DNA of 8,132 nucleotides, taken from DAMCAP01 sp964369265. GTDB lineage: Bacteria; Bacillota; Clostridia; Oscillospirales; Ruminococcaceae. The DNA is taken from the NCBI GenBank assembly GCA_964369265.1, contig CAYJEV010000075.1, forward strand, positions 1-8,132. The letters are read 5' to 3'. How positions within the stretch are numbered: position 1 is the first letter of the stretch; every line of letters starts with the position of its first letter. Positions 1-6,869 of the stretch are shown one piece after another. A program made the position numbers and the translations under genes. The notes below the pieces were generated by a model. It worked only from the letters and a program-made list of their open reading frames with translations, was not told the DNA's origin and searched no databases.

Positions 1-245
1 AGGATTTTTTGTTTTGCACCAGCTTTTTATATACTAATTATAAATTAAATAACACAACTAGAAATGTCGCATTGGTTTTCGTCTTTGTGGCATTTTTGTT
101 TTCATAATTTATAATTAAACGAAAATTTTACCACTTTAACACAGTAAACACATTTAAAAATAGAATGTTTTGAACAAAATATTCAAAATACAAACGTCGT
201 TTATGTTATATTATGATGAATTTATCGAATTATAAACAACGATTG
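1..245. other. AT-rich non-coding leader upstream of the YkvI-family gene
   Basis: No convincing coding region is visible in this stretch on either strand. It is very AT-rich and holds several inverted repeats. One is a 13-bp perfect AT-only pair at 35-47 and 105-117. Another is a 7-bp dyad TTTTGAA/TTCAAAA at 168-188. A third is the odd palindrome AAACG-T-CGTTT at 192-202. The region probably combines the far end of an upstream intergenic space with upstream regulatory DNA for the gene starting at 364. No riboswitch or tRNA fold was recognised. Confidence 0.6.
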
Positions 246-315
246 TTGATTTTTTAACAGAATTATGCTAGAATTAAGTCGAATAATCAACGAATATAAA
301 ATAAACAACGTTTAT
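232..315. promoter_or_regulatory. Operator-like repeats flanking the promoter
   Basis: The decamer ATAAACAACG occurs exactly at 232-241 and 301-310, one copy on each side of the predicted promoter. A 9/10 match lies inverted further upstream at 195-204. The downstream copy is part of the dyad ATAAAC-AAC-GTTTAT (301-315). The upstream copy runs into the dyad AACAA-CGA-TTGTT (235-247), which touches the -35 box. In addition GTTGATT (245-251) and AATCAAC (285-291) form an inverted pair around the promoter. The arrangement looks like binding sites of a repressor acting on this promoter, but the AT-rich background makes chance matches more likely. The regulator is unknown. Confidence 0.4.
246..274 (+). 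promoter_or_regulatory. Sigma-A-type promoter of the YkvI-family gene
   Basis: A -35 element TTGATT (246-251) and a -10 element TAGAAT (269-274) are separated by exactly 17 bp. The -10 is preceded by TGC, giving an extended TGn -10. Transcription is predicted to start near 281, giving a leader of roughly 80 nt before the ATG at 364. The -35 overlaps an AACAA-CGA-TTGTT dyad (235-247). This is pattern recognition, without start-site data. Confidence 0.7.
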
Positions 316-348
316 ATTTTTGTGTGATTATATTTAGCATTATATTTT

Positions 349-354
349 AAGGAG
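349..354 (+). promoter_or_regulatory. Ribosome binding site of the YkvI-family gene
   Basis: AAGGAG sits 9 nt before the ATG at 364. This supports 364 over the in-frame ATG at 385 (residue 8) as the start codon. Confidence 0.85.
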
Positions 355-363
355 AAAATTATC

Positions 364-1482
364 ATGAACGGACAAAAAGTTAAAATGAGCCGTGCGCTCA
401 CCATTTCAGGTGCAGTTGTTGCCTTTCTTATAGGCTCTGGATTTGCAACTGGACAAGAAATTATGCAATATTTCACTTCCTATGGATATCAAGGTATCTT
501 AGTCGCTTTAGTATCACTTTTACTATTTACATTTGTATGTGGTGATTTTATTGCAACAGGCTATAGAGAGAAGTTCACAAAGGGTAATGAAATTTACACA
601 TACTATTGTGGAAAACATATTGGAGCTTTCTATGATTATTTTTCAATAGCTTTCTTATTTATGAGCTATGTAGTTATGATCGGAGGAGCTGGTGCGACAT
701 TAAATGAACATTATAACTTACCAGTTTATGTTGGTGGTATCTTAATGGCTGTTGTAGCTTCTTGTGTTGTTATGATGGGTCTTGGAAAGATTGTTGATGT
801 TATCGGCAAAATCGGTCCAATCATCGTTTTAATTTCAGTTAGTGTTGGTCTATATGCTATCTTCTCTAATCCAGCTGGCATTGTCGAGGGTGCAAATATG
901 GTTGCTAACAGCGAAATTGAACTAACTAAAGTTGGTTCTCACTGGCTAATTTCTGCTGGTTCTTATGTTGGCTTTAACATGCTATGGCTAACAGGCTTCC
1001 TTGCTTCTATGGGAGCTCAGTCTGATAACCAAAAAGAAGGTGTTGTTGGCACAACAATTGGCTCTTTAGGCTTTGTATTAGGTTGTATAGTTCTTATGTT
1101 TGGATTCTTAGCCTATCTTCCAGAAGTAGCTTCAGTTAATATCCCAACTTTAACAATCGCAACTAAAATCAGCCCAATATTCGCTTCTGTATTCTCTGTT
1201 ATTATTCTAGCTGGTATCTTTACAACAACAGTTCCTCTACTATGGCAAGTTGCTGCTCGTTGGACTAAGGAAGGCACAAAGCCTTTCTACTTCGCAACTA
1301 TTATCGTTGCTGCAATTGGCTGCTTTATCGGTCTTGCACTTCCATTCAAAGAGCTTATCAATATCATCTATGGTATAAACGGTTATGTTGGTATCCTTCT
1401 AATGATAATCATGGTGATCAAAAATATTAGAAGAGCAATGGCAAAGAAAACAAACGCTTCCCCTGTTACACCAGTATCTTAA
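364..1482 (+). CDS. YkvI-family polytopic membrane protein (APC-superfamily transporter-like)
   Basis: The product has 372 residues and is almost entirely hydrophobic. About ten membrane helices can be outlined, roughly at residues 12-35, 42-66, 88-110, 120-140, 146-167, 190-215, 230-252, 272-294, 308-327 and 333-353, with a basic cytoplasmic tail (KNIRRAMAKK). The first helix carries the glycine-rich break G-S-G-F-A-T-G-Q-E-I (24-33). This is the hallmark of the YkvI/COG3949 group and resembles the unwound TM1 substrate site of LeuT-fold (APC superfamily) transporters. Length and topology fit the family, so the gene looks intact. Substrate and transport direction are not known for the family; an amino acid or similar small solute is an inference from the superfamily. 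The gene is monocistronic: it has its own promoter, an AAGGAG site and a terminator directly after the stop. It converges on the giant surface-protein gene and shows no functional link to it. Confidence 0.88.
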   Translation: MNGQKVKMSRALTISGAVVAFLIGSGFATGQEIMQYFTSYGYQGILVALVSLLLFTFVCGDFIATGYREKFTKGNEIYTYYCGKHIGAFYDYFSIAFLFMSYVVMIGGAGATLNEHYNLPVYVGGILMAVVASCVVMMGLGKIVDVIGKIGPIIVLISVSVGLYAIFSNPAGIVEGANMVANSEIELTKVGSHWLISAGSYVGFNMLWLTGFLASMGAQSDNQKEGVVGTTIGSLGFVLGCIVLMFGFLAYLPEVASVNIPTLTIATKISPIFASVFSVIILAGIFTTTVPLLWQVAARWTKEGTKPFYFATIIVAAIGCFIGLALPFKELINIIYGINGYVGILLMIIMVIKNIRRAMAKKTNASPVTPVS

Positions 1483-1487
1483 TAAAT

Positions 1488-1525
1488 AAAGACATCTGCT
1501 TAAATTAAAAAGCAGATGTCTTTTT
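1488..1525 (+). terminator. Rho-independent terminator of the YkvI-family gene
   Basis: A perfect 13-bp stem pairs 1488-1500 (AAAGACATCTGCT) with 1511-1523, around a 10-nt AT loop. It ends in a T run (1521-1525), beginning 5 nt after the TAA stop. The A-rich left flank could give weak termination from the other strand too. Confidence 0.9.
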
Positions 1526-1555
1526 GTTTAACTTAAATATAGTATTGTTATAATT

Positions 1556-1580
1556 AAAAACGCCCTTTACGGGCGTTTTT
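1556..1580 (-). terminator. Terminator of the giant surface-protein gene (bidirectional)
   Basis: AAAAACGCCC (1556-1565) and GGGCGTTTTT (1571-1580) form a symmetrical hairpin with the loop TTTAC. It starts 11 nt beyond the minus-strand stop codon at 1592-1594. Having A and T runs on both sides, it should work in both directions and act as a second stop for the convergent upstream gene. Confidence 0.9.
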
Positions 1581-1591
1581 GCAATAAGCTG

Positions 1592-4500
1592 TTATGCTGG
1601 GTTTGCTTGTTCATTATCTTCATCGTCTTCTTCTTTTTGTTTGTAAATAAAAGTTAATAGAATATCAATGATAGTAATAGCAGCAAACCAAATGCTGTAC
1701 TTATCAAATATACCCATAGGTAATGTGAAATCTTGAGTCCATAATAGAAGGATTAAGCTGATTAAAAATAGTATTGCGCTTGAAATTGTAAGTGTTACTT
1801 TGCGCTTTCTTTGCGCTTCTTTTTGGTCGTCAGTTTTTTGTTCGTCCTCTTCATCTTCCTCTATCTCACGCTTCTTAAGAGCATAGAAAATAGTAATTAG
1901 GAAGGTAGCAACAGTCATCATTAAGTCAAATAAGCTCCATGCTCCTGCTGGTACAACAAATGCAGAACGAGGAACTCCATCCTCTGAAATAATAACTGTA
2001 TTTATAGTTTCATCACCATAAACAATCTCAACTTCATTCTCACCATCTTCAAACACACCTGGAGCTATTGTTATAACACCGTCATCAAAATCAAACTCGC
2101 CTTCATCTAAGCTTTCTTCATTTACAATAACATCATCAGGCTGATCTGGTCTGTTTGTATCAATATCAACATCGCCCTCTGGTGTTATCTCAACTGTTGG
2201 TCCATCGTTGTCGTCGTTATCATCTGGTAATACAGGTGTTGGCTCTGGAGTCGAGCTTGAATTATCATCAGGAGCAGGCTCTGGAGCTGAACTTGTATCA
2301 TCCTCAGGATCTGGTGTTGGCTCTGGTGTAGGTGTAGGAGCTGGTGGTGGTGTTACTGGAGGAGCTGGAGGAGGCGGCGCTACACTAGAGGCAGGAGTTG
2401 AACTTGATCCAGGCTCTGGAGCTGGGGGTGTTGGGTCTGGATCTGGATCAGGGTCTGGATCAGGAGTGTTATCAATAATGGCTGTCGCAGTGAAGATATA
2501 ATAAGGCTCTAGTAAAGTCCCTGGGAAAGTTTTGTCCCAATTATGGCTATCATAATTAGCAGCTACATTAACAGTTGGAACTGTTATAGCGCCCCAAGCA
2601 GAATCTCTAAGCACTTCTTGGCTCAATACTGCATCAACATTAAAGGTTACACCCTCGCCAGCAACAAACTCAACTGTTGTCCACTTGTCTGGATTTTTAG
2701 TGAAAATACCATCGAATTCCTTATTCTCAGTTGTGTCTTCTGGAATCGAAGTTACATAACCACCACTTGGATTATCTCTATCTATCCAGCCTTCAAAGTC
2801 ATAACCAGGCTTTAATTCTTCCATCTTATCTTTAGTTGGTAAAGTTATTGTTCCTGTGTTAACGTTGAAGCTGTCTGGTTTTAAGTCCTCAAACTTCTCG
2901 CTAGTTTCTGTATCCCAATATGTGATTGTATACTTAATTGGAGTTGCAGAGGCTGTGAATACATATGATGGCTCAGTTAACTGTGTAGCATCATCTGTTG
3001 GCAATAAGTCTTTCCAAATATTGTTTTCATAGCCTGATTTTAAAGAAACAACTGGAACTGTTATATTACTCCAAACAGAGTTTCTAAGCACTTCTTGAGT
3101 TGTTGCGGTTGGAGTCGATGCATCCTTATCGAATTCAACGCCTATGCCTTGAATAAAGGTAACCTTTGTCCACTGGTTAGGGTCTTTCTTATACACAGCA
3201 ACAAACTCTCTATTACCTGTTGAGCCAGCTGGAATTTTTGTAACTAAACCTCCATCTAAATCGCTCTTATCTAACCAACCTTCAAAAGTGTAACCAGGTT
3301 TTGTTAACAACGGAACACTTGCATCAGGTAAAGCTAAATCAGGTGAAGTGATTGTATACTCGTTTGGAGTTAGTCCATCAATTTTAGTTACTTCATCTTC
3401 ATCAAAATATGTAATTGTATACTTCACTGGAGTTGCAGAAGCTGTGAAAGTATATGATGGCTCTGTTAATGTTGATGGGAAAAGTTCTACATCCCAAACT
3501 GGCGTTACATACCCTAGTTCTAGATTCGTTGTAGGTACGCTTATTACGCTCCAAGCAGAGTTACGAGGAACTTTCTGCACCTTGACATCGTAAGAATTAA
3601 AGCTTACACCATCACCTTCATAGAAAGTTACTGTTGTCCAGTAGTCTGGGTCTTCTTGCCAGTTAGCATAGTAAAACTTCGTTCCAACGTCAGTTAATGG
3701 AGTTTGAGTTTGGTAATCTTCGTCAACAGCTTCATTAGTGTCTGTCCAGCCTAAGAAAGTGTAACCAGGATTTAAAGCTTCCATTTCTGTCGCATCTGGC
3801 AAATATTCTTGAGAAGCAATATTATATGTATCTGGATCTAAGCCATCAAATCTAGTAACGCCATCTTCGTCCATATAAACGATAGCATTATCAACATATG
3901 GTAAAGCAGAAGCTGTGTAAGTATATGATTGCTCTGTTAGATGTGTTGCAAAATGATCATCCCATGCGTGTGGTGAAATATAGCTATCAGCAACAACAAC
4001 TGTTGGAACAGTTATAACATCAGCCCACATAGAGCCTCTAAGCACTTCTAGCACTACATCTTCACCAGCAGTTACACCATCAAAGCTAACACCATCGCCA
4101 GCTATAAAGGTTACTGTTGTCCATGCATTAAGGTCTTTTTCGTAATCTGCAATAAATTCCTTATTGCCTATTGTGCCTCTTGGAATTTCGGTTACATAAC
4201 CTCCAGTTGGGTCAGCTTTATCAAGCCAGCCTTTAAAGTCATAACCTGGTTTTAGGTCTTCCATTTCTTCAACTGATGGAAGCGTTACCTTTTCAGTAAC
4301 ATTATAGCCATCAGGAGTTAAAGTTGGAGTTATTTCTTTTGTATTATCTTCCTCTTCAAAATACTTAATTGTGTATTCTATAGGGGTTGCAGAAACTTCA
4401 AAAGTATATGAAGTGTTTTGTAAAGTATCGGTGTCGTTTAATAGCTCTGGTGCCCATTTTGGACTTTCATAGCCATCAACAAGATTTACTGTAGGCACTT

Positions 4501-6829
4501 CAATTGCTGTCCAAACAGTGCCGATTAGCTCTTCTTGAACAAGCACATCATCAGCATTAAAGCTTACACCCTCGCCAACAACAAAGTTAACCACTGACCA
4601 TTGTTTTGGGTCTTTTTCATAATCAGCCTCAAAGTTTTTATCGCCAGTTGAGCCTTCTGGAATTGTAGTTACATGTCCACCTTCTGGATGATCTTTATCA
4701 ATCCAACCCTCTGGAATAAACCCAGGTTTTGGTGGTAATGGCGGTAAAGTAACATCGCCGTCTTCAATATCATAACTGTCTGGGGTTAGGCTTGGAGCTA
4801 TTTCTTCGCCAGTTTCTTCATCCCAATAAGTTATGTCAAAGCTCTTAATAGTTGCGGAAGCTGTGAAAATATATTCTGGCTCAGTTAGCTTATCACCATT
4901 ATAAAGAAGCACTGGTGACCAAGTTGAATTCTCATATCCACTATCAATGTTCACAATAGGAACACTAATTTCGCTCCAGTCTGTTCCTTTTAGAACTTCC
5001 CAAACTTCTTTTGTGCCGGTCGCAAAATGCACACCATTACCATCAATAAAGGTTACTTTCGTCCATGCATTAGGATCTTTTTGCCAGTTAGCATAAAAAG
5101 TCTTGTCCCCTATTTCGCCTTCAGCAATTTTTGAAATATAAGTTGTGTCTGTACTATTGTTAGTCGTTGTCCAACCTAAGAAGTTATAGCCTTCTTTAGT
5201 TGGGGTTGGTAAAGTAACCTCAACTTCGCCAGTATATGTCTTTGGCGTTAAATCAAGTGCAGTTTCGCCATCTTCATCAATATATGTTATTGTGTAGTCT
5301 AATGGAGGCTCTGGAGGAGCAACTTCACAAGCATCTAAAAACTCATTATGTTCAAGCTTTAGATTTTTCACACTTGTAACTTCCTCTAATGATATATTTT
5401 TGCTATCACCAATAATCGACCAATCTACTGGGGTGTCAAGAAGGTTATACGCTTGACCTAAAACTGCACCCTTTACACCATTAGCGTTTATAATACAATT
5501 TTTAATGTTACCTACTGTTCCTCGTATAGCATAACCATGGTTACTATTACTACCAGCAGATCTAGCTATGGCTGTTATCACTCCACCATCAATAAACGCA
5601 ACAGAGCCATCTATACCATTGATATCACCAGTAGCTTCTATAGTACCGCCGTCTACCGAAGAAATATCACCAGAAATTCCAGCACCACTTTGAGCTGTTG
5701 CCACTATATCTGCACAAATAACATTACTAATAGCACCAGAAATACCATGATGATTTATATTATTTGAGCTAGTAGTCGCTACAATTTCAGCACCATCATC
5801 AATATTAGATAGTGAGCCTTCGATACCATGCCCATTACTTGCAGTTGCTTCAATCTTAATGTTACCATCTATACTATTAACAGAAGCTCTAATAGCAGAT
5901 GCAGGTGTACTATCGCCTACACCACTACCAGCTGTTACATTAAGAGTACCGCTTCCTGACATAGTAATGCTACCGCCTGTAGCTTCAATACCGTGACCAG
6001 TACCTGAGTTTGTAATATCATTAGTTCCTCTAACAACTACTTCAATTCTATCTGTTATAGTTAGAGCTGCTGAATCAGAGTCAATGCTTAAGTTAATATT
6101 ATCAAGAGTTAGTGTGTTTGTATCTAAGTCAAAGCTAGCACCACTAATAAGAGTTCCAATATTATCAGAAGTTACTTGTTCTTCACCAACTAAAATTGGA
6201 TAATTAATAGCAATTGCTCTATTAGAAAAAAGCATTGAAAGTACAGGTGTTAGTTCTGCCTCACTGCTCTCGCTACTTTCTGAGTCGTCTGGTAGAGGCG
6301 GCAGTGGAATAGAAGAAGAACTTCCCTCATTCTCCAGTTGGCCTTCGCTACTACTTGGATGGTTAGTTGCCGGAGGAGATGGAATTGATGAGGAGCTATC
6401 GCCCTCATTTCCCTCACTGCTTGATGTAGCACTGCTCTCGTCTTCTGGCTCTTGAGCTGGAGGAGTGCTTGCAGCAGATAATGAGCTATTATCTCCATCA
6501 CCTTTGTTTAAGTCCTCATCCAAATTGCCAGCATTATCTGCCTTACTGCTAGAAACGCTACTTTTATCGCTGTCTAGTTCAGCTGGTGGCGCATTATCTT
6601 GGCTTGAGGAATTGCCCTCATTATCAAGGTTTATTTCTGGAAACTCTTCTAAAGTGCTGGAGCTTGAGCCTCCTTCATCATCCACACTGCTCGAAATAGA
6701 GCTAATGTCAGGCGATGGTGGCAGAGATGAACTGTCATTCACATCTGCAAACGTTATTACTGGTAAGTTGCTTAGGATTAAAGAAAATGCAGCAACACAG
6801 GCTAATAACTTTTTGTGTTTAATAATCAT
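1592..6829 (-). CDS. Giant secreted, membrane-anchored repeat protein (adhesin-like, InlB B-repeats)
   Basis: With the ATG at 6827-6829 the product has 1745 residues. An upstream in-frame ATG at 6868 would add 13 polar residues before the signal peptide and has no ribosome site, while AAGGAGG lies 8 nt before 6829. Order of parts: signal peptide 1-28 (K-H-K-K, hydrophobic core, likely cut after TFA); Ser/acid/Pro-rich segment 29-192; beta-helix-like domain about 195-505; six composite repeats 512-1451; Pro/Asp/Ser-rich segment 1454-1543; small beta-rich domain about 1544-1625; three membrane helices 1629-1728 with a charged loop; acidic tail 1729-1745. The InlB-type repeats (G-Y-x-F-x-G-W core) are known from Gram-positive surface proteins. 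The protein therefore most likely sits in the membrane, projects through the wall and binds a surface or glycan; the ligand is unknown. No LPXTG signal, SLH or LysM domain was seen at the end. The frame is intact throughout, and the gene has its own promoter and terminator. Confidence 0.9.
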   Translation of the reverse strand: MIIKHKKLLACVAAFSLILSNLPVITFADVNDSSSLPPSPDISSISSSVDDEGGSSSSTLEEFPEINLDNEGNSSSQDNAPPAELDSDKSSVSSSKADNAGNLDEDLNKGDGDNSSLSAASTPPAQEPEDESSATSSSEGNEGDSSSSIPSPPATNHPSSSEGQLENEGSSSSIPLPPLPDDSESSESSEAELTPVLSMLFSNRAIAINYPILVGEEQVTSDNIGTLISGASFDLDTNTLTLDNINLSIDSDSAALTITDRIEVVVRGTNDITNSGTGHGIEATGGSITMSGSGTLNVTAGSGVGDSTPASAIRASVNSIDGNIKIEATASNGHGIEGSLSNIDDGAEIVATTSSNNINHHGISGAISNVICADIVATAQSGAGISGDISSVDGGTIEATGDINGIDGSVAFIDGGVITAIARSAGSNSNHGYAIRGTVGNIKNCIINANGVKGAVLGQAYNLLDTPVDWSIIGDSKNISLEEVTSVKNLKLEHNEFLDACEVAPPEPPLDYTITYIDEDGETALDLTPKTYTGEVEVTLPTPTKEGYNFLGWTTTNNSTDTTYISKIAEGEIGDKTFYANWQKDPNAWTKVTFIDGNGVHFATGTKEVWEVLKGTDWSEISVPIVNIDSGYENSTWSPVLLYNGDKLTEPEYIFTASATIKSFDITYWDEETGEEIAPSLTPDSYDIEDGDVTLPPLPPKPGFIPEGWIDKDHPEGGHVTTIPEGSTGDKNFEADYEKDPKQWSVVNFVVGEGVSFNADDVLVQEELIGTVWTAIEVPTVNLVDGYESPKWAPELLNDTDTLQNTSYTFEVSATPIEYTIKYFEEEDNTKEITPTLTPDGYNVTEKVTLPSVEEMEDLKPGYDFKGWLDKADPTGGYVTEIPRGTIGNKEFIADYEKDLNAWTTVTFIAGDGVSFDGVTAGEDVVLEVLRGSMWADVITVPTVVVADSYISPHAWDDHFATHLTEQSYTYTASALPYVDNAIVYMDEDGVTRFDGLDPDTYNIASQEYLPDATEMEALNPGYTFLGWTDTNEAVDEDYQTQTPLTDVGTKFYYANWQEDPDYWTTVTFYEGDGVSFNSYDVKVQKVPRNSAWSVISVPTTNLELGYVTPVWDVELFPSTLTEPSYTFTASATPVKYTITYFDEDEVTKIDGLTPNEYTITSPDLALPDASVPLLTKPGYTFEGWLDKSDLDGGLVTKIPAGSTGNREFVAVYKKDPNQWTKVTFIQGIGVEFDKDASTPTATTQEVLRNSVWSNITVPVVSLKSGYENNIWKDLLPTDDATQLTEPSYVFTASATPIKYTITYWDTETSEKFEDLKPDSFNVNTGTITLPTKDKMEELKPGYDFEGWIDRDNPSGGYVTSIPEDTTENKEFDGIFTKNPDKWTTVEFVAGEGVTFNVDAVLSQEVLRDSAWGAITVPTVNVAANYDSHNWDKTFPGTLLEPYYIFTATAIIDNTPDPDPDPDPDPTPPAPEPGSSSTPASSVAPPPPAPPVTPPPAPTPTPEPTPDPEDDTSSAPEPAPDDNSSSTPEPTPVLPDDNDDNDGPTVEITPEGDVDIDTNRPDQPDDVIVNEESLDEGEFDFDDGVITIAPGVFEDGENEVEIVYGDETINTVIISEDGVPRSAFVVPAGAWSLFDLMMTVATFLITIFYALKKREIEEDEEDEQKTDDQKEAQRKRKVTLTISSAILFLISLILLLWTQDFTLPMGIFDKYSIWFAAITIIDILLTFIYKQKEEDDEDNEQANPA
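1595..1945 (-). other. Three-helix C-terminal membrane anchor of the giant protein
   Basis: Residues 1629-1745 begin with G-A-W and form TM1 (about 1630-1651). A strongly charged stretch of about 26 residues follows, acidic first and then basic (QRKRK). TM2 is about 1680-1697. The outside loop is Q-D-F-T-L-P-M-G-I-F-D-K, TM3 is about 1711-1728, and an acidic tail ends in N-P-A. The positive-inside rule puts the charged linker and the tail in the cytoplasm and the L-P-M loop outside. The same tail is found in the neighbouring gene (7212-7532), which marks it as a domain and not random membrane sequence. I know no formal name for it. Confidence 0.75.
2201..2470 (-). repeat. Pro/Asp/Ser low-complexity spacer
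   Basis: Residues 1454-1543 begin with five D-P dipeptides. They continue with P-A-P, P-T-P and P-E-P runs mixed with short Ser runs and acidic patches (DDNDDND). Such regions usually span the peptidoglycan next to a membrane or wall anchor, and here the segment lies just before the small beta domain and the anchor. The DNA shows a corresponding short repeat of GGATCT/GGATCA-like units around 2436-2463, which may be prone to length change. Confidence 0.75.
2477..5296 (-). repeat. Six composite repeats (InlB-type B-repeat plus ~70-aa partner module)
   Basis: Six units follow one another at residues 512-663, 664-818, 819-980, 981-1136, 1137-1299 and 1300-1451. In DNA these are 5296-4841, 4840-4376, 4375-3890, 3889-3422, 3421-2933 and 2932-2477. 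Each starts with an InlB/Listeria-Bacteroides type repeat (Y-T-I-T-Y, then T-L-P, then P-G-Y-x-F-x-G-W, then A-x-[WY]) and a linker [KE]-[DN]-[PL]-x-x-W. The linker tryptophans are at residues 589, 744, 903, 1064, 1220 and 1383. The second half starts V-T-F-x-x-G-x-G-V-x-F and ends L-T-E-P-S-Y-x-F-T-A-S-A. Units 1 and 4 share an A-N-W-Q type end; units 2, 3, 5 and 6 share a G-W-[IL]-D-[KR] and G-G-x-V-T type. Confidence 0.9.
5315..6247 (-). other. Beta-helix-like domain of the giant protein
   Basis: Residues about 195-505 start with a strand region carrying T-N-T-L-T-L-D-N, typical of Clostridial carbohydrate-binding-like domains. They continue into degenerate rungs built on G-x-G-I-x-G-x-I-x-x-[IV]-D-G-G-x-I-x-A-T. 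About seven rungs of 20-28 residues can be lined up between residues 276 and 468 (DNA 5426-6004). This periodicity suggests a right-handed parallel beta-helix. It is the most distal folded domain and hence the likely binding head; no catalytic residues can be pointed out. It contains three cysteines (about 372, 445 and 501) with no obvious pairing. Confidence 0.65.
6254..6745 (-). repeat. Ser/acid/Pro-rich N-terminal segment
   Basis: Residues 29-192 directly follow the signal peptide. They consist of many S-S-S or S-S-S-S clusters set in Glu/Asp, Gly and Pro, with partly repeated blocks such as E-G-D-S-S-S-S-I-P and E-G-S-S-S-S-I-P. The segment is expected to be disordered and is a plausible site of O-glycosylation or charge-based interaction. 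No fold is recognised. Confidence 0.75.
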
Positions 6830-6837
6830 ATATAATA

Positions 6838-6844
6838 CCTCCTT
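6838..6844 (-). promoter_or_regulatory. Ribosome binding site fixing the start at 6829
   Basis: The plus strand reads CCTCCTT, which is a perfect AAGGAGG on the coding strand. It lies 8 nt before the ATG at 6829. The longer frame start at 6868 has no such site, so the shorter protein is preferred. Confidence 0.92.
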
Positions 6845-6869
6845 ATTCTTGCACACAGTTGTATGCAAA

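Noticed and set aside
62..100. Possible terminator AAATGTC/GGCATTT followed by T-rich sequence
   Set aside because: Only 7 pairs including a G-T pair and a loop of about 20 nt; no upstream gene is visible to judge it.
281..363. Riboswitch in the leader of the transporter gene
   Set aside because: The leader is only about 80 nt, AT-rich, and shows no conserved core or terminator/antiterminator pair.
1711..1730. L-P-M-G-I in the giant protein resembles an LPXTG sortase motif
   Set aside because: It lies between the second and third membrane helices, the position corresponding to T-G is G-I here and Q-M in the neighbour, and it is not followed by a single helix plus basic tail.
2208..2501. Plus-strand open frame encoding a Gly/Ser-rich peptide
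   Set aside because: It is the complement of the Pro/Asp/Ser codons of the giant gene; low-complexity coding DNA often leaves the opposite strand open, and no ribosome site precedes it.
5537..5767. Plus-strand frame inside the beta-helix region
   Set aside because: Thr/Ser/Asn-rich translation without domain, ribosome site or promoter; shadow of the minus-strand gene.
6830..6868. Longer start for the giant protein at 6868
   Set aside because: No ribosome site upstream, the extra 13 residues would precede the signal peptide, and they fall in the predicted 5' UTR.
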